DNA of 64,000 bases from GCA-2684655 sp045105235 (lineage in GTDB: Bacteria > Planctomycetota > UBA1135 > UBA2386): the NCBI GenBank assembly GCA_045105235.1, contig JBGCDH010000016.1, forward strand, positions 62,001 through 126,000. Direction: 5' to 3'. Shown here piece after piece: positions 16,263 through 25,400 of this stretch. Under the pieces are notes generated by a model, which did not search any database, was not told the DNA's origin, and saw only the letters and a program-made list of their open reading frames with translations. How positions within the stretch are numbered: position 1 is the first letter of the stretch; each line of letters opens with the position of its first letter. The translations under genes and the position numbers were made by a program.

Positions 16263-16906
16263 GCCGTCGCTCCGGCGTAAGGCTGGCTGCTTGCAAGCTT
16301 GCGAGAACGCTGCGCATGCTCGTCATGGCCCATCTCCTCCAGCAGCTCGGCAAACTTGCGGCGCCCTTTGCGGCGCGCAACGTAGATCGAATTGCTGGTC
16401 GTGCAGAAGCGCTTGGCGAGTTCGATTGCTGCGACGGTGCAGCCGGCTTCGATGTCCGCTTTGAGCACCCTGCGGGCGAGGCCGCCCAGTCGCTCGACGG
16501 CGCGATGAATATCCATCAGGAGACCTTCCTGTGCCGGCGCCTGCACCGTGCGTGGGCAGGCCGCGCGTTCGCCCTGGAGCGTGTCGAGCGAAACGTAGCG
16601 GCGCCGCTGCTGGTTGCTGACTTTGGAGAGGAAGCAGTGCCGCACGATCGTGACAAACCAGGCGCGAAGCTTGTGGGTCGCTCGGTCAAAGTCGGTAGCG
16701 GCATTCCACGCCTGCAGCGCGGCAGCCGACAGGGCCTCGTCGACCAAGCTCTCGTCGATTTCGCTGCCATAGCGCATGCGCAGGTCCCGCACCGCACTTT
16801 CGGCAAAGCACGAAAGCAGGAGCTTTAGCCCGTCCTGCTCGCGTGCGAGGATGCGGTCGAGGATTTCCTCGCTACGGACCTCGGCAGGTTGGCTGGTGGG
16901 CTTCAT
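16259..16906 (-). CDS. ECF-like RNA polymerase sigma factor
   Basis: 215 residues from ATG at 16906 (MKPTSQPAEV). Region 2 is visible: LRMRYGSEIDESLVDEALSAAALQAWNAATDFDRATHKLRAWFVTIVRHCFLSKV, shown here in two shorter pieces in the sequence, corresponds to the core- and -10-binding helices. Region 4 is a divergent helix-turn-helix (GCTVAAIELAKRFCTTSNSIYVARRKGRRKFAELL). The linker contains SLDTLQGERA. It matches planctomycete-type ECF factors in length. The downstream membrane gene overlaps by four bases and is the likely partner that controls it. The glyA gene ends 47 bp upstream. The signal and regulon are unknown. Confidence 0.8.
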   Translation of the reverse strand: MKPTSQPAEVRSEEILDRILAREQDGLKLLLSCFAESAVRDLRMRYGSEIDESLVDEALSAAALQAWNAATDFDRATHKLRAWFVTIVRHCFLSKVSNQQRRRYVSLDTLQGERAACPRTVQAPAQEGLLMDIHRAVERLGGLARRVLKADIEAGCTVAAIELAKRFCTTSNSIYVARRKGRRKFAELLEEMGHDEHAQRSRKLASSQPYAGATA

Positions 16907-16953
16907 GGGGGCGAGACGAGTAGCAGACGCGAGAGTCGCGCGACGTGCAGGGC

Positions 16954-18192
16954 CTAGGGTAGCGGGTGCGCTTCGCACAGGGAGGTTACCACAGCGCGGT
17001 AGCGCTCCGGGTCTTCCCCTCGGACCAGGCCAACGACAATATCGGCGAGCTGGTCGATTCCCGCCGTGTCGAAGCCGCGCGTCGTCACGGCCGGGGTGCC
17101 AAGGCGCAGGCCGGACGTCACCATCGGTGGCAGCGGGTCATTGGGGACAGCGTTCTTGTTGACCGCAAGGCCGGCTGCGAGCGCCCGTTCTTCGACGTCG
17201 GCGCCGGTCACGTCGGTGCCGCGCAGGTCGACGAGCACGATATGGTTATCTGTGCCGCCAGAGACGATCTTGAGCCCGGCGCCGGCCAGGCGATTGGCCA
17301 GGTGCGAGGCGTTGACCTGGACGCGCTGCTGGTAGTCGCGGAAACCTGGCTCGAGAGCCTCGCCGAATGCGACGGCCTTGCCGGCGATCTGCTGCACCAG
17401 CGGGCCACCCTGAGAGCCCGGGAACACGGATGAATTGATCTTCTTGCCGACCTCCTCGGTCGCCAAGATCATGCCGCCGCGCGGGCCGCGCAGCGTCTTG
17501 TGGGTGGTCATCGTGACGACATCGGCGACGCCAACGGGGCTCGGCACGACGCCCGCGGCGATCAGGCCCGCCGGGTGCGCGATGTCCGCGAGCAGCAGCG
17601 CATCAAACTCGTGCGCGATCTCCGCAAATGCGGCGTAGTCGATGTTGCGGGCGTAGGCGCTGCCCCCCGCGATGAGCACGTGTGGTCGGTGCGATGCGAC
17701 GAGTTCGCGGACCTGGTTGAGATCGATCCGGCCATCGTCATCGACGCCATACTGCTTGGGGTCGAACAGCATGCCGGTATGGCTCTTCGGGTGGCCGTGG
17801 CTCAGGTGGCCGCCATCCTTCAGGCTCATTCCAACAATGCGGCCATGAGGGCCGGCGAGCGCCATCAACGCCGACAAGTTGGCCGTCGTGCCTGAGTGCG
17901 GCTGCACGTTTGCGCGCTTTGCGCCAAACAGCTTCATGGCGCGCTGTTTTGCCAGCTCTTCGATGCCGTCGGCGACCTCGCAGCCACCGTAGTAGCGACG
18001 CGAAGGATAGCCTTCGGCATACTTGTCCGTAATCCGGCTCGCGGTCGCTTCGCGAACCGCTGGTGAGCAGTGGTTTTCGGACGCGATGAGCGTCAGCGTC
18101 GTGGCTTGGCGCCGATCTTCCCGCTGCAGCCATGCAGCGACTTCGGCGTCTTGTTTGTGCAGGGAGCTGTGCTGTGGATCGAGGGTGGTCAC
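16954..18192 (-). CDS. glyA: Serine hydroxymethyltransferase
   Basis: 412 residues from GTG at 18192. It shows the standard family signatures: LTLIASENHCSPAVREA, YAEGYPSRRYYGGCE, NVQPHSGTTAN, the PLP-lysine segment TTHKTLRGPRGG and TSGLRLGTPAVTTRGF. It converts serine and tetrahydrofolate to glycine and 5,10-methylene-tetrahydrofolate in the cytoplasm, the main one-carbon source. Length and motifs are normal. It is divergent from speA across a 263-bp gap that must hold both promoters. Confidence 0.96.
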   Translation of the reverse strand: MTTLDPQHSSLHKQDAEVAAWLQREDRRQATTLTLIASENHCSPAVREATASRITDKYAEGYPSRRYYGGCEVADGIEELAKQRAMKLFGAKRANVQPHSGTTANLSALMALAGPHGRIVGMSLKDGGHLSHGHPKSHTGMLFDPKQYGVDDDGRIDLNQVRELVASHRPHVLIAGGSAYARNIDYAAFAEIAHEFDALLLADIAHPAGLIAAGVVPSPVGVADVVTMTTHKTLRGPRGGMILATEEVGKKINSSVFPGSQGGPLVQQIAGKAVAFGEALEPGFRDYQQRVQVNASHLANRLAGAGLKIVSGGTDNHIVLVDLRGTDVTGADVEERALAAGLAVNKNAVPNDPLPPMVTSGLRLGTPAVTTRGFDTAGIDQLADIVVGLVRGEDPERYRAVVTSLCEAHPLP

Positions 18193-18455
18193 GGGGGAAT
18201 GAGTTTAGAGGGCCCACGTCGTGGGGGCCAGACTCCGTGGCTCGTGGCCGGCCGGCCGCAGCCTGTCTGCCGCCTGTCTGCCTGCCGTAACCGTCGCCGC
18301 CCGCTTGCTGGCGCGAGCAGGCGTCGAAATTTTTTACGACACCGCCCTCGCTGCGGGGCGCGACGTGTTCAATCAGGGCCGCGCCATGCTGGCGCCACGA
18401 GCCCTCCGGTTCCGAGGGCCGACTGCCTGACCTGAACCACCGAGACCCTCCCGCA
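18193..18455. promoter_or_regulatory. Divergent glyA/speA promoter region
   Basis: 263 bp between two divergent starts. Within it a 7-pair stem (18303-18309 with 18316-18322) is followed by an AT-rich run (GAAATTTTTTACG, about 18325-18338), striking in this GC-rich background. It may be part of the speA promoter or an attenuator-like leader. The T-run lies several bases beyond the stem, so it is not a clean intrinsic terminator. Confidence 0.35.
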
Positions 18456-20444
18456 TTGAGCACACAGGACAAGGATCTACGCGCATGGACGCCGCGCGAT
18501 AGCGTTGAGCTGTATCAGTTGGCCGCATGGGGTGGCGACACCTACACGGTCAACGAGCGCGGCGATTTGGTCGTGCAGCCCGCCGGGCCGAATGGTCCCA
18601 AGTTTTCGCTGCCCGAGCTGGTCGAGGACCTGCGCAGTCGCGGCATCGAGCTGCCGGTGCTGCTGCGCGTCAGCGACATTCTTGAAATGCGCGTCAAGGC
18701 GCTGTCGTCGACTTTCGCGACGGCGATTCGTGAGTGTGCATACAACGGTCGCTATCGGCCGGTGTTTCCGATCAAGGTCAATCAACAGCGTGACGTTGTC
18801 GAAGAGCTGGTCGACTTCGGTTCGAAGCATGCCCTGGGCCTCGAAGCCGGCAGCAAGCCCGAGCTGCTGGTGGTCCTCGCACACATGACCAACCCAGATG
18901 GGCTGGTGATCTGCAACGGCTACAAGGACGTCAGCTACATCGAGACGGCCGTGCTGTCGCAAAAGATGGGGCTGCACACGATCATCGTCGTCGACCGCTT
19001 TGAAGAGCTTGAGACGGTCATCGAGGTGAGCAAACGATTCTCGATGCGGCCGCATATCGGCGTTCGCGCCAAGCTTGCCAGCCGCGGCGCGGGCAAATGG
19101 CAGGAGTCTGGCGGCGACAAATCCAAGTTTGGGCTGACGGCCGCCGAGCTTCTCGAGGTGGTCGAGCGGCTGCGGTCGCTCGACATGCTCGACTGCCTTG
19201 AGCTCCTGCATTTTCATATTGGTAGCCAGATCACCGCGATTCGAGCCATCAAGGATGCCTTGAAGGAGGCGACGAGGTTTTACACAGAGCTGCACGAGCT
19301 GGGGGCCGGCCTGAAGTTCCTCGACGTCGGTGGCGGCCTCGCCGTCGACTACGACGGTTCGCAGACCAATTTTCACAGTTCGGCAAACTACTCGCTGCAG
19401 GAGTATGCCAACGACGTGGTGTTCGCAGTGCAGCAGGCATGCGACGAGAAGGGCATCCCGCACCCCGACATCGTCAGTGAATCCGGTCGCGCGCTGACGG
19501 CGCATCATGCGATCCTCATTTTCGATGTGCTCGGGGTCTCGTCGCCGCGGACGCAGGCTCCCGAGGGCGCCGACGGCCACGACAATGCGACGATCGCCAA
19601 CATGGCGCAGATTCTGCGCGACCTGTCCCTGAAGAACTTTCAGGAGAGCTACCACGACGCGCTGCAGCTGAAAGAGGAGGCGATGAGTCTGTTCCGGCTG
19701 GGCTACCTCGACCTCAAGGGGCGGGCGATGGCGGAGTCGTTGTTTTGGGCGATCAGCGATCGACTGCGCACGATCGTCAAATCGCTCGACTACGTGCCCG
19801 AAGAGCTGCAGGGGCTCGAGCGCTCGCTAGCAGATACCTACTACTGCAACTTCTCGGTTTTCCAGTCGGCGCCAGACCACTGGGCGGTCAAGCAACTGTT
19901 CCCGACCATGCCGATCCACCGACTCCATGAGCGGCCGACACGCCGGGCGATCTTGGTCGACCTGACGTGCGACAGTGATGGCAAGGTCGACAAGTTTATC
20001 GATCTCCGCGACGTCAAGAACGTGCTGGAGGTCCATGAGACCGCGCCGGGTCGTCCATACTATATCGGGATGTTCTTGGTGGGGGCCTACCAGGAAATCC
20101 TCGGAGACCTTCACAATCTCTTTGGCGATACCAATGCGATCCACGTTGCGACGGACTCGGACCACGGCTACCGGATCGAGCGCGTCATCGAAGGCGATTC
20201 GATCGAAGAGGTGCTGAGCTACGTGCAGTACGACAAGCAGGAGCTCATGAGGCGAATGCGGCGTAGGCTGGAACAGGCCGTGCGCGATCGCAGGGTCAAC
20301 ATGAAGGAGTCCGCGCTGCTGATGCGTCGCTACGAAGAAGGACTCGCGGCCTACACCTACTTGGTGGACGACGATGTCAAGCTTGGGCGAGACGATGTCG
20401 TCGCGCCGGCCGCGACAGACCGAGCCGCGAGCGCATCGACCTGA
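18456..20444 (+). CDS. speA: Biosynthetic arginine decarboxylase
   Basis: 662 residues. The only sensible in-frame start before the conserved WGGDTYTVNERGDLVV block is TTG at 18456. The fold-type III PLP enzyme is recognisable from the PLP-lysine region VFPIKVNQQRDVVEEL, GLEAGSKPELL, HFHIGSQI, LDVGGGLAVDYDG and VSESGRALTAHHA. The C-terminal half carries the long SpeA-specific extension (YCNFSVFQSAPDHWA, RPTRRAILVDLTCDSDGKVD, YYIGMFLVGAYQEILGDLHNLFGDT). It converts arginine to agmatine, the first step of polyamine synthesis. No speB or agmatine deiminase is nearby. A stem-loop follows the stop. Confidence 0.96.
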   Translation: MSTQDKDLRAWTPRDSVELYQLAAWGGDTYTVNERGDLVVQPAGPNGPKFSLPELVEDLRSRGIELPVLLRVSDILEMRVKALSSTFATAIRECAYNGRYRPVFPIKVNQQRDVVEELVDFGSKHALGLEAGSKPELLVVLAHMTNPDGLVICNGYKDVSYIETAVLSQKMGLHTIIVVDRFEELETVIEVSKRFSMRPHIGVRAKLASRGAGKWQESGGDKSKFGLTAAELLEVVERLRSLDMLDCLELLHFHIGSQITAIRAIKDALKEATRFYTELHELGAGLKFLDVGGGLAVDYDGSQTNFHSSANYSLQEYANDVVFAVQQACDEKGIPHPDIVSESGRALTAHHAILIFDVLGVSSPRTQAPEGADGHDNATIANMAQILRDLSLKNFQESYHDALQLKEEAMSLFRLGYLDLKGRAMAESLFWAISDRLRTIVKSLDYVPEELQGLERSLADTYYCNFSVFQSAPDHWAVKQLFPTMPIHRLHERPTRRAILVDLTCDSDGKVDKFIDLRDVKNVLEVHETAPGRPYYIGMFLVGAYQEILGDLHNLFGDTNAIHVATDSDHGYRIERVIEGDSIEEVLSYVQYDKQELMRRMRRRLEQAVRDRRVNMKESALLMRRYEEGLAAYTYLVDDDVKLGRDDVVAPAATDRAASAST

Positions 20445-20475
20445 CGTCGCCGACGTCGGATCGTTCTGCCGGTTC

Positions 20476-20508
20476 GGATCCTGCGATCGCTGGGCGACAG
20501 CAGGATCC
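20476..20508 (+). terminator. Stem-loop after speA
   Basis: GGATCCTGC (20476-20484) pairs perfectly with GCAGGATCC (20500-20508) around a 15-nt loop. It begins 31 bases after the speA stop at 20444. There is no U-tract, so it is either a factor-dependent end or a 3' stabiliser. Confidence 0.4.
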
Positions 20509-20641
20509 CGCCGGTTACGGTAGTCCTACTGTTCTAGCCGTCTGAATGGCTAGGCACACGGATGGGTCGCTCTGGCTGTGCTGTCTGCGCGGGCAAGAGC
20601 GGATCTCATCGGTCCATACTGAACGCAGTGTTTGAATTATT

Positions 20642-21631
20642 ATGCATGCAGCTGTCTTCGTTGATTTTGAGAATCTGTTCCTATCCCTCAAGAACCGTGA
20701 AGAGCTCAGTGGCCTCCGGATTCGCGAGCTGTCGTTGGGCATCCTCGAACATCTGAAAGAGCGTCTGCGCGAAGACAAGGCACCGATGGTGTTGGGCCGC
20801 AGCTACGCGGCGTTTGATACCTACCCGGGCATGGAGGTCGCGCACGATCTCGCGCTGATGGGGTTCGACCCTCAGTACGTGCTGGTCGGTCATGCCGGCA
20901 AAAACTCCGCCGACGTTCAGCTCGCGTGTGACGTCTGCCGTGTTCTCTACCGACGCCCCGACATCGACGCGATCGTGATCGTGAGCGGCGACCGGGACTT
21001 CATCCCTATCGCTCGTCAGGTGCTTGAAGAAAACCGCGAGCTGCGAGTCGTTGCGATCCCCGATAGCACAAGTGGCGACCTGCGCATGCGGGTCGGCAAG
21101 GAGCGCTTCTGGAATGCTCTCGACTTGATTGAAGAGCGCGACGGCGCGGGGCCGCGCAAGGAGCCCGCCGACCCCGGCGCTGCCGTTGCTGCAAACGGCA
21201 CCGCGTCGCCGGAGGAGCTGGCGGCTACGGCCGAGAACAGCGAGGAGTCCGATGAGCACAAGGCTGCGATCGTCGGGCATATCCCGGTGACCTGGCGAAC
21301 CGACGAGCTGCCCCAAGACGTGCATCTGAGCGAGCGCCTGCAGCAGTGCGTGGAGCTGATCCTACGAGCGCAGGTTCGACACGGCAGCTCGGAGGTGTGG
21401 CTATCGCCGTTCTTGAAGGGGCCGATGAGTCAGCACTTTAGTGGGCTCGTGCACCCGGAGCGTCGGGCGCTGATCAACGAGCTGCGCCATCGTGGCGTGA
21501 TACGAATCGAGGAGCGGGAGAATCAGTATGCTGACCATCCCTATTCGGTGATCGTGCTCGACCAGGCCCACCCGATGGTGGTGGAGGGCGTCGAGCGCGC
21601 CAAGAAACGGGACGAAGTTCATGGGAGCTAA
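20642..21631 (+). CDS. NYN-domain (LabA/DUF88-like) putative ribonuclease
   Basis: 329 residues from ATG at 20642, preceded by an AT-rich stretch. Residues 1-160 form a NYN/PIN-like nuclease domain with its acidic residues in place (AVFVDFENLF, KNSADVQLACDV, IVIVSGDRDFIPI, LRMRVGKERFW). The family cleaves or processes RNA with a metal ion. A charged linker follows. The C-terminal 100 residues (LQQCVELILRAQVRHGSSEVWLSPFLKGPM and ERRALINELRHRGVIRIEER) look like a winged-helix or LOTUS-like module that could recruit RNA. It overlaps the next gene start by 11 bases, so the two may be coupled. Confidence 0.85.
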   Translation: MHAAVFVDFENLFLSLKNREELSGLRIRELSLGILEHLKERLREDKAPMVLGRSYAAFDTYPGMEVAHDLALMGFDPQYVLVGHAGKNSADVQLACDVCRVLYRRPDIDAIVIVSGDRDFIPIARQVLEENRELRVVAIPDSTSGDLRMRVGKERFWNALDLIEERDGAGPRKEPADPGAAVAANGTASPEELAATAENSEESDEHKAAIVGHIPVTWRTDELPQDVHLSERLQQCVELILRAQVRHGSSEVWLSPFLKGPMSQHFSGLVHPERRALINELRHRGVIRIEERENQYADHPYSVIVLDQAHPMVVEGVERAKKRDEVHGS

Positions 21632-22928
21632 TTTCGTGCCTACGATTTGGGGTCGACAGCGCTCGGGGCCGTCGAAGCCCGCCTTGCATGCTGCCAAAAG
21701 CCGATCCTGTCCTTTGCCGCCGAGCGCCGTGTCCTCAACGAACCCCGCCCATCGTTCGCTTCTCCTGTTTGCGTCGGTCCTGCTCGCTGGGCCGCTTGCG
21801 ATGCCGCTCGTCGGCCAGAACTACCAGCAGCTCATCGATTCGCGGAATCCGGTCCGCCCCTTCGCTTCGATCCTGCAGATCGAGGCGGGGGCCATCGGCA
21901 CCTTTGCCCAGGGCGTGGATGAGCGCAACGTCCTGCGCGGGCTCGACGACGACGTCAGCTGGGACGGCAGCGTCTACTACCGCGAAGAGGACTTCTACTC
22001 GCGTGACGGCACGCTCGAGGCCTATGCCGGCCGGGACGGTGTGTTTGCCGGCTTTACCGACGGCAAGCTGATCGGCGACAACACCCTGACGCGACTAGAG
22101 TTCCATGCTCGCCCGTGGATGTTCTACCGCGACGGCTTTTATGAAAGCGACGAGCTGCGCCCCAACGGCTTCTTTGAAGGCTCGGACTACGAGGGCTACC
22201 TGGGCTTTGGGCGCGAGGCCAACGACGGTCTCTACATTGAGTTTGGGCCGTTCTATCGCAAGCTCGACTTCCAGCGCAGTCGCTTTACACCGGTGACCTA
22301 CACGCTGCCCGAGGACTACGCTGCCTACGGCGGGCGCATGTATATCGAGCAGCGCCAGGTCCAGATGGATCGGCGTCGCGGCACGCCCCAGCAGGGCTTT
22401 GTGCTGACGCTGATCGGCGAGCGCGAGTGGAATGACGCCAACGAGCCGTTTGGCACCGCGTTGAGCTCGACGCGGCTGCCCAACGCGGCTTGGCGCGCGC
22501 GCGGCCGCCTGGAGTGGTACATCCCGGCCGGCGAGAACGCGACCTGGGAGGTCTTTGCCAACGGCGGGATCACCGACGAAAAGGACCGCGTGCAGCAGAT
22601 CGAGGGCCAGCGCCCGCTTGGCTACCAGTGGGCGGATGTGCAGCTGCGGCTGCGCTTCCACATCGGCGAGTCGATCGTGCTGTCGCCGTTTGCCCACGTG
22701 CAGTATTCGCGCGTGCTCACCGAGGACGGGCTCGACTCGACCAAGGACTTCTTCTTGGGCGGCGGTGCCGAGACCTACTGGCACTTCAGCGAGGCGCTGT
22801 CGTTCCATGCCTACTACTCGTTCCTCAACAACGAGAACCGGCCGTCGATTCGTATCGACCGCGACCTGCGCGGCGAGCACATGGTCTATGCCGGCATGGT
22901 GCTGCGACTGGGCGGTCGGCGGCGCTAA
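21621..22928 (+). CDS. Outer-membrane beta-barrel protein
   Basis: 435 residues from ATG at 21621, inside the end of the NYN gene. A long N-terminal region precedes a signal-like stretch (HRSLLLFASVLLAGPLAMPLVGQ). An internal start nearer the signal peptide is possible. The mature part has alternating short strands rich in Tyr, Phe, Arg and Glu (TRLEFHARPWMFYRDGF, GLYIEFGPFYRKLDF, WADVQLRLRFHIGES, ETYWHFSEALSFHAYYSF). It ends with MVYAGMVLRLGGRRR. This fits a porin-like barrel. The pore's cargo is not evident. Confidence 0.7.
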   Translation: MGANFVPTIWGRQRSGPSKPALHAAKSRSCPLPPSAVSSTNPAHRSLLLFASVLLAGPLAMPLVGQNYQQLIDSRNPVRPFASILQIEAGAIGTFAQGVDERNVLRGLDDDVSWDGSVYYREEDFYSRDGTLEAYAGRDGVFAGFTDGKLIGDNTLTRLEFHARPWMFYRDGFYESDELRPNGFFEGSDYEGYLGFGREANDGLYIEFGPFYRKLDFQRSRFTPVTYTLPEDYAAYGGRMYIEQRQVQMDRRRGTPQQGFVLTLIGEREWNDANEPFGTALSSTRLPNAAWRARGRLEWYIPAGENATWEVFANGGITDEKDRVQQIEGQRPLGYQWADVQLRLRFHIGESIVLSPFAHVQYSRVLTEDGLDSTKDFFLGGGAETYWHFSEALSFHAYYSFLNNENRPSIRIDRDLRGEHMVYAGMVLRLGGRRR

Positions 22929-22952
22929 GCCCGCGAGTGCTTGCCGCCGCGC

Positions 22953-25340
22953 CTACTTTCGCTGCATGAGTTCTTCGTCGCTCGGGAGTGGTGGGATCCG
23001 AAGCTCCACGCGCTGGCTTGGCCCGGAGACGTTGATCGTCGTTGCGTCGACCTCTTCGCTGCTCCATCCGCTGCTCCACGGGATGAGCTTGTCGTAGCCC
23101 CACTTGGCGGTGATCTGGATCTCTCCCGCGGGCACGAGCCAGCGTTGCGTCGTCTCGCCGTCATAGTATCGCGACCAGCCGACCTCACGGTTGTTGCGCC
23201 GCATGCCTTGCCGCAGCAAGGCCGCGTGCTCGCCGTCGCGCGGCCGCTCGAGCTCAAGGCCGAGCGACATCAGGTGCACGTCTCCGCCTTCGATTGTCGG
23301 CACCATTGCGACCTCGAGCCAGCGCACCTGCGGTGCGATGACCAGTGGCGCATCGCCGACCTCCATGTCCTCGGCTTCGGTGTGAAAGATGATGCCCGTC
23401 ACGATGTCCGCAAGCTGGAACGTGTAGACCCCGGCCGGCACGTCCATTTCGAAGGATCCATCTCCGCGCACGCCCGCTAGGCACGGACGTAGCTTTCCCA
23501 GACCGAAGCGGCGATCGCGTCGATCCGATTTCGGGTTCGCAACCACAGCGACACGCTCGGTCGGCAGCTTCTGCGATTTCTGCGACGGTTCGATGCGGCC
23601 GCGGACGAGCACGCTCTTCAGGTCCGGTAGCCGGATCGTGAAGCCGTCGGTGACGTCTCCGAGAGCAAGCGTGGTGCCCGTTGCGGTGCGCGTTCGCGAC
23701 GGCACGAAGATCTGAGCGATCGCCTTCTTTCGTCCTATCGGCCCGATTCGCAGTCGCCCCGGCTTTGCTAGCGAGACAGCTGGCGGTGGCGCAACGCGGT
23801 GGTCAAAGCGACCGCGTTCCTGGGCGGACCAGACGTTGCTCGCAAATACCTGCAGCTGTGGCGGCGGTCCTGGCGGCACGGGGCCTTCGACGTCGATGGT
23901 TACCCAGATTCTCTTGGGCGCCTGAAGCTGCAGCGGCGGATTGTCGCCTTCGGCCAGGGTTGTGATGCGCACCTTGGATGCGGGCCGGTCTGCGACGTGG
24001 ACCTGAACGCCATAGTCCCCAGGCCGCAAGCCCGCGACCCGAAACTCGCCTCGCTCGTTGGTCCGCGGACCCGCTTCCTCCGCGCGACCCCCGGAGCCTC
24101 GCATTGTGCCGGTTGGAAGGGCGCGCACGGCCGCTCCGGCCATCGGTTTGCCCGTCTCCGCGTCCACGACAATGCCGGTCAAGACAGCCTCGGGGCCGAG
24201 CTCAACAACCAGCGTCTCGCCCTGTTTTTCGGGCAGTGCGGCGGCGGCAAAGGCGTAGCCATCGGCTTCGACGAGGACGCCGCGCACGTTGTCTCTCTCG
24301 TTTTCTGCAAACACCTCAGCCTTGTGCTCGTACGGCTGCAGTTGAGGGCGCGACTGGTGCACGACCCGCTGCAGCTTGGTCAGGTCCGTCCGTACGGGCG
24401 CCAGGCGAAACGACTCGATGGCCTGCTTGGACTCCCGGTCCACGACGCGGACCTCGGTCAGCAGCTTGGGCGTTCTCGCGTCCCATCTCCGCACGACGAC
24501 GTTTTCGGGGCAGCCACGCAGCACGGCGCTGCTAAACCTGCGGTGCGGCGGCGCGCCTTCGAAAGCCGCGATGCGGTAGGGACCCTTGGGCGGCACTGAG
24601 ATCGCGAACTGGCCATCTGCCCCGCTCGTGGCGCTCGAAGGTGTTCGATGCGAGCTGATTGTCACGACGCTTATCTGCAGACCCGCCATCGCCCGCCCCT
24701 GCTTGTCGATGACGCGGCCGCGGGCCAGAGAAGCTCTGACGAGGCGAACGTCTAGCGGCGAGCCCTGACTCGTCAATTGCGCAACGCTGCGATAGCCGTC
24801 CGCTTCGACCTTTACCCGTAAGCCCGCGCGCGGAAGGCATGGCGCCACGAAGATGCCCTGGTCATTGGACAGAGCGCCGGAGACGACGCGCTTCTTTGGC
24901 ATCCAAGCGTCGAATGCCGCGCTCTCGACGCTTACCCGAGCCCCGGCGATGCCGCCGCCGCTCTCGTCGCGCACGCGACCAACGAGCTGGCCTCCGGGCG
25001 CAAGCAGCGTGTCGGCAATGGCTGCCGTGCCGGATAGCTGCAGCCGACAGGCTTGCCGTCCCTTGCAGGCCAGCATCAACAAGGAGCGGTCCGGTTCGTC
25101 GACGTGTAGGGAGTAGGTGCCGTCTTCGCCCGTGACCACCTGCGCCGATGCCAGCAGCTTGTTGGTGTCGACGAATGAGTTCATCGCATAGGCGCCGACA
25201 GCGACGCCCGCGAGCGGCTCGCCCCGTTCGTCGATGACGCGCCCTCGGAATTCGCCAGCCGGCGTTTGCGCCACGCTCGGCGCAGCCAGGCTTAGCAAGA
25301 GCGGCAACAGGAGCGCGCACCCATTTTCTTGACTTCCCAT
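22953..25340 (-). CDS. Secreted protein with carboxypeptidase regulatory-like domains
   Basis: 795 residues with a signal peptide (MGSQENGCALLLPLLLSLAA, cut near SVAQ). At least four carboxypeptidase regulatory-like beta-sandwich repeats are seen (GRVIDERGEPLAGVAVGAYA, GRVRDESGGGIAGARVSVES, GRVIDKQGRAMAGLQISVVT, GIVVDAETGKPMAGAAVRAL). Further copies are more degenerate toward the C-terminus (FEMDVPAGVYTFQLADI). These modules are used as structural spacers in surface proteins. No catalytic domain is visible. It lies 60 bp after the M16-like pair on the same strand and may be co-expressed. Confidence 0.8.
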   Translation of the reverse strand: MGSQENGCALLLPLLLSLAAPSVAQTPAGEFRGRVIDERGEPLAGVAVGAYAMNSFVDTNKLLASAQVVTGEDGTYSLHVDEPDRSLLMLACKGRQACRLQLSGTAAIADTLLAPGGQLVGRVRDESGGGIAGARVSVESAAFDAWMPKKRVVSGALSNDQGIFVAPCLPRAGLRVKVEADGYRSVAQLTSQGSPLDVRLVRASLARGRVIDKQGRAMAGLQISVVTISSHRTPSSATSGADGQFAISVPPKGPYRIAAFEGAPPHRRFSSAVLRGCPENVVVRRWDARTPKLLTEVRVVDRESKQAIESFRLAPVRTDLTKLQRVVHQSRPQLQPYEHKAEVFAENERDNVRGVLVEADGYAFAAAALPEKQGETLVVELGPEAVLTGIVVDAETGKPMAGAAVRALPTGTMRGSGGRAEEAGPRTNERGEFRVAGLRPGDYGVQVHVADRPASKVRITTLAEGDNPPLQLQAPKRIWVTIDVEGPVPPGPPPQLQVFASNVWSAQERGRFDHRVAPPPAVSLAKPGRLRIGPIGRKKAIAQIFVPSRTRTATGTTLALGDVTDGFTIRLPDLKSVLVRGRIEPSQKSQKLPTERVAVVANPKSDRRDRRFGLGKLRPCLAGVRGDGSFEMDVPAGVYTFQLADIVTGIIFHTEAEDMEVGDAPLVIAPQVRWLEVAMVPTIEGGDVHLMSLGLELERPRDGEHAALLRQGMRRNNREVGWSRYYDGETTQRWLVPAGEIQITAKWGYDKLIPWSSGWSSEEVDATTINVSGPSQRVELRIPPLPSDEELMQRK

Positions 25341-25400
25341 CCCGATAGCGTAGCGAGCCGGGCTCTGACGTGCCTCGCGTGGGGCTCTGCCAGCCGCGGC

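Noticed and set aside
18303..18338. Stem followed by a T-run read as an intrinsic terminator
   Set aside because: It lies in a divergent promoter gap and the T-run is eight bases away from the stem; reported only as a possible leader or promoter feature.
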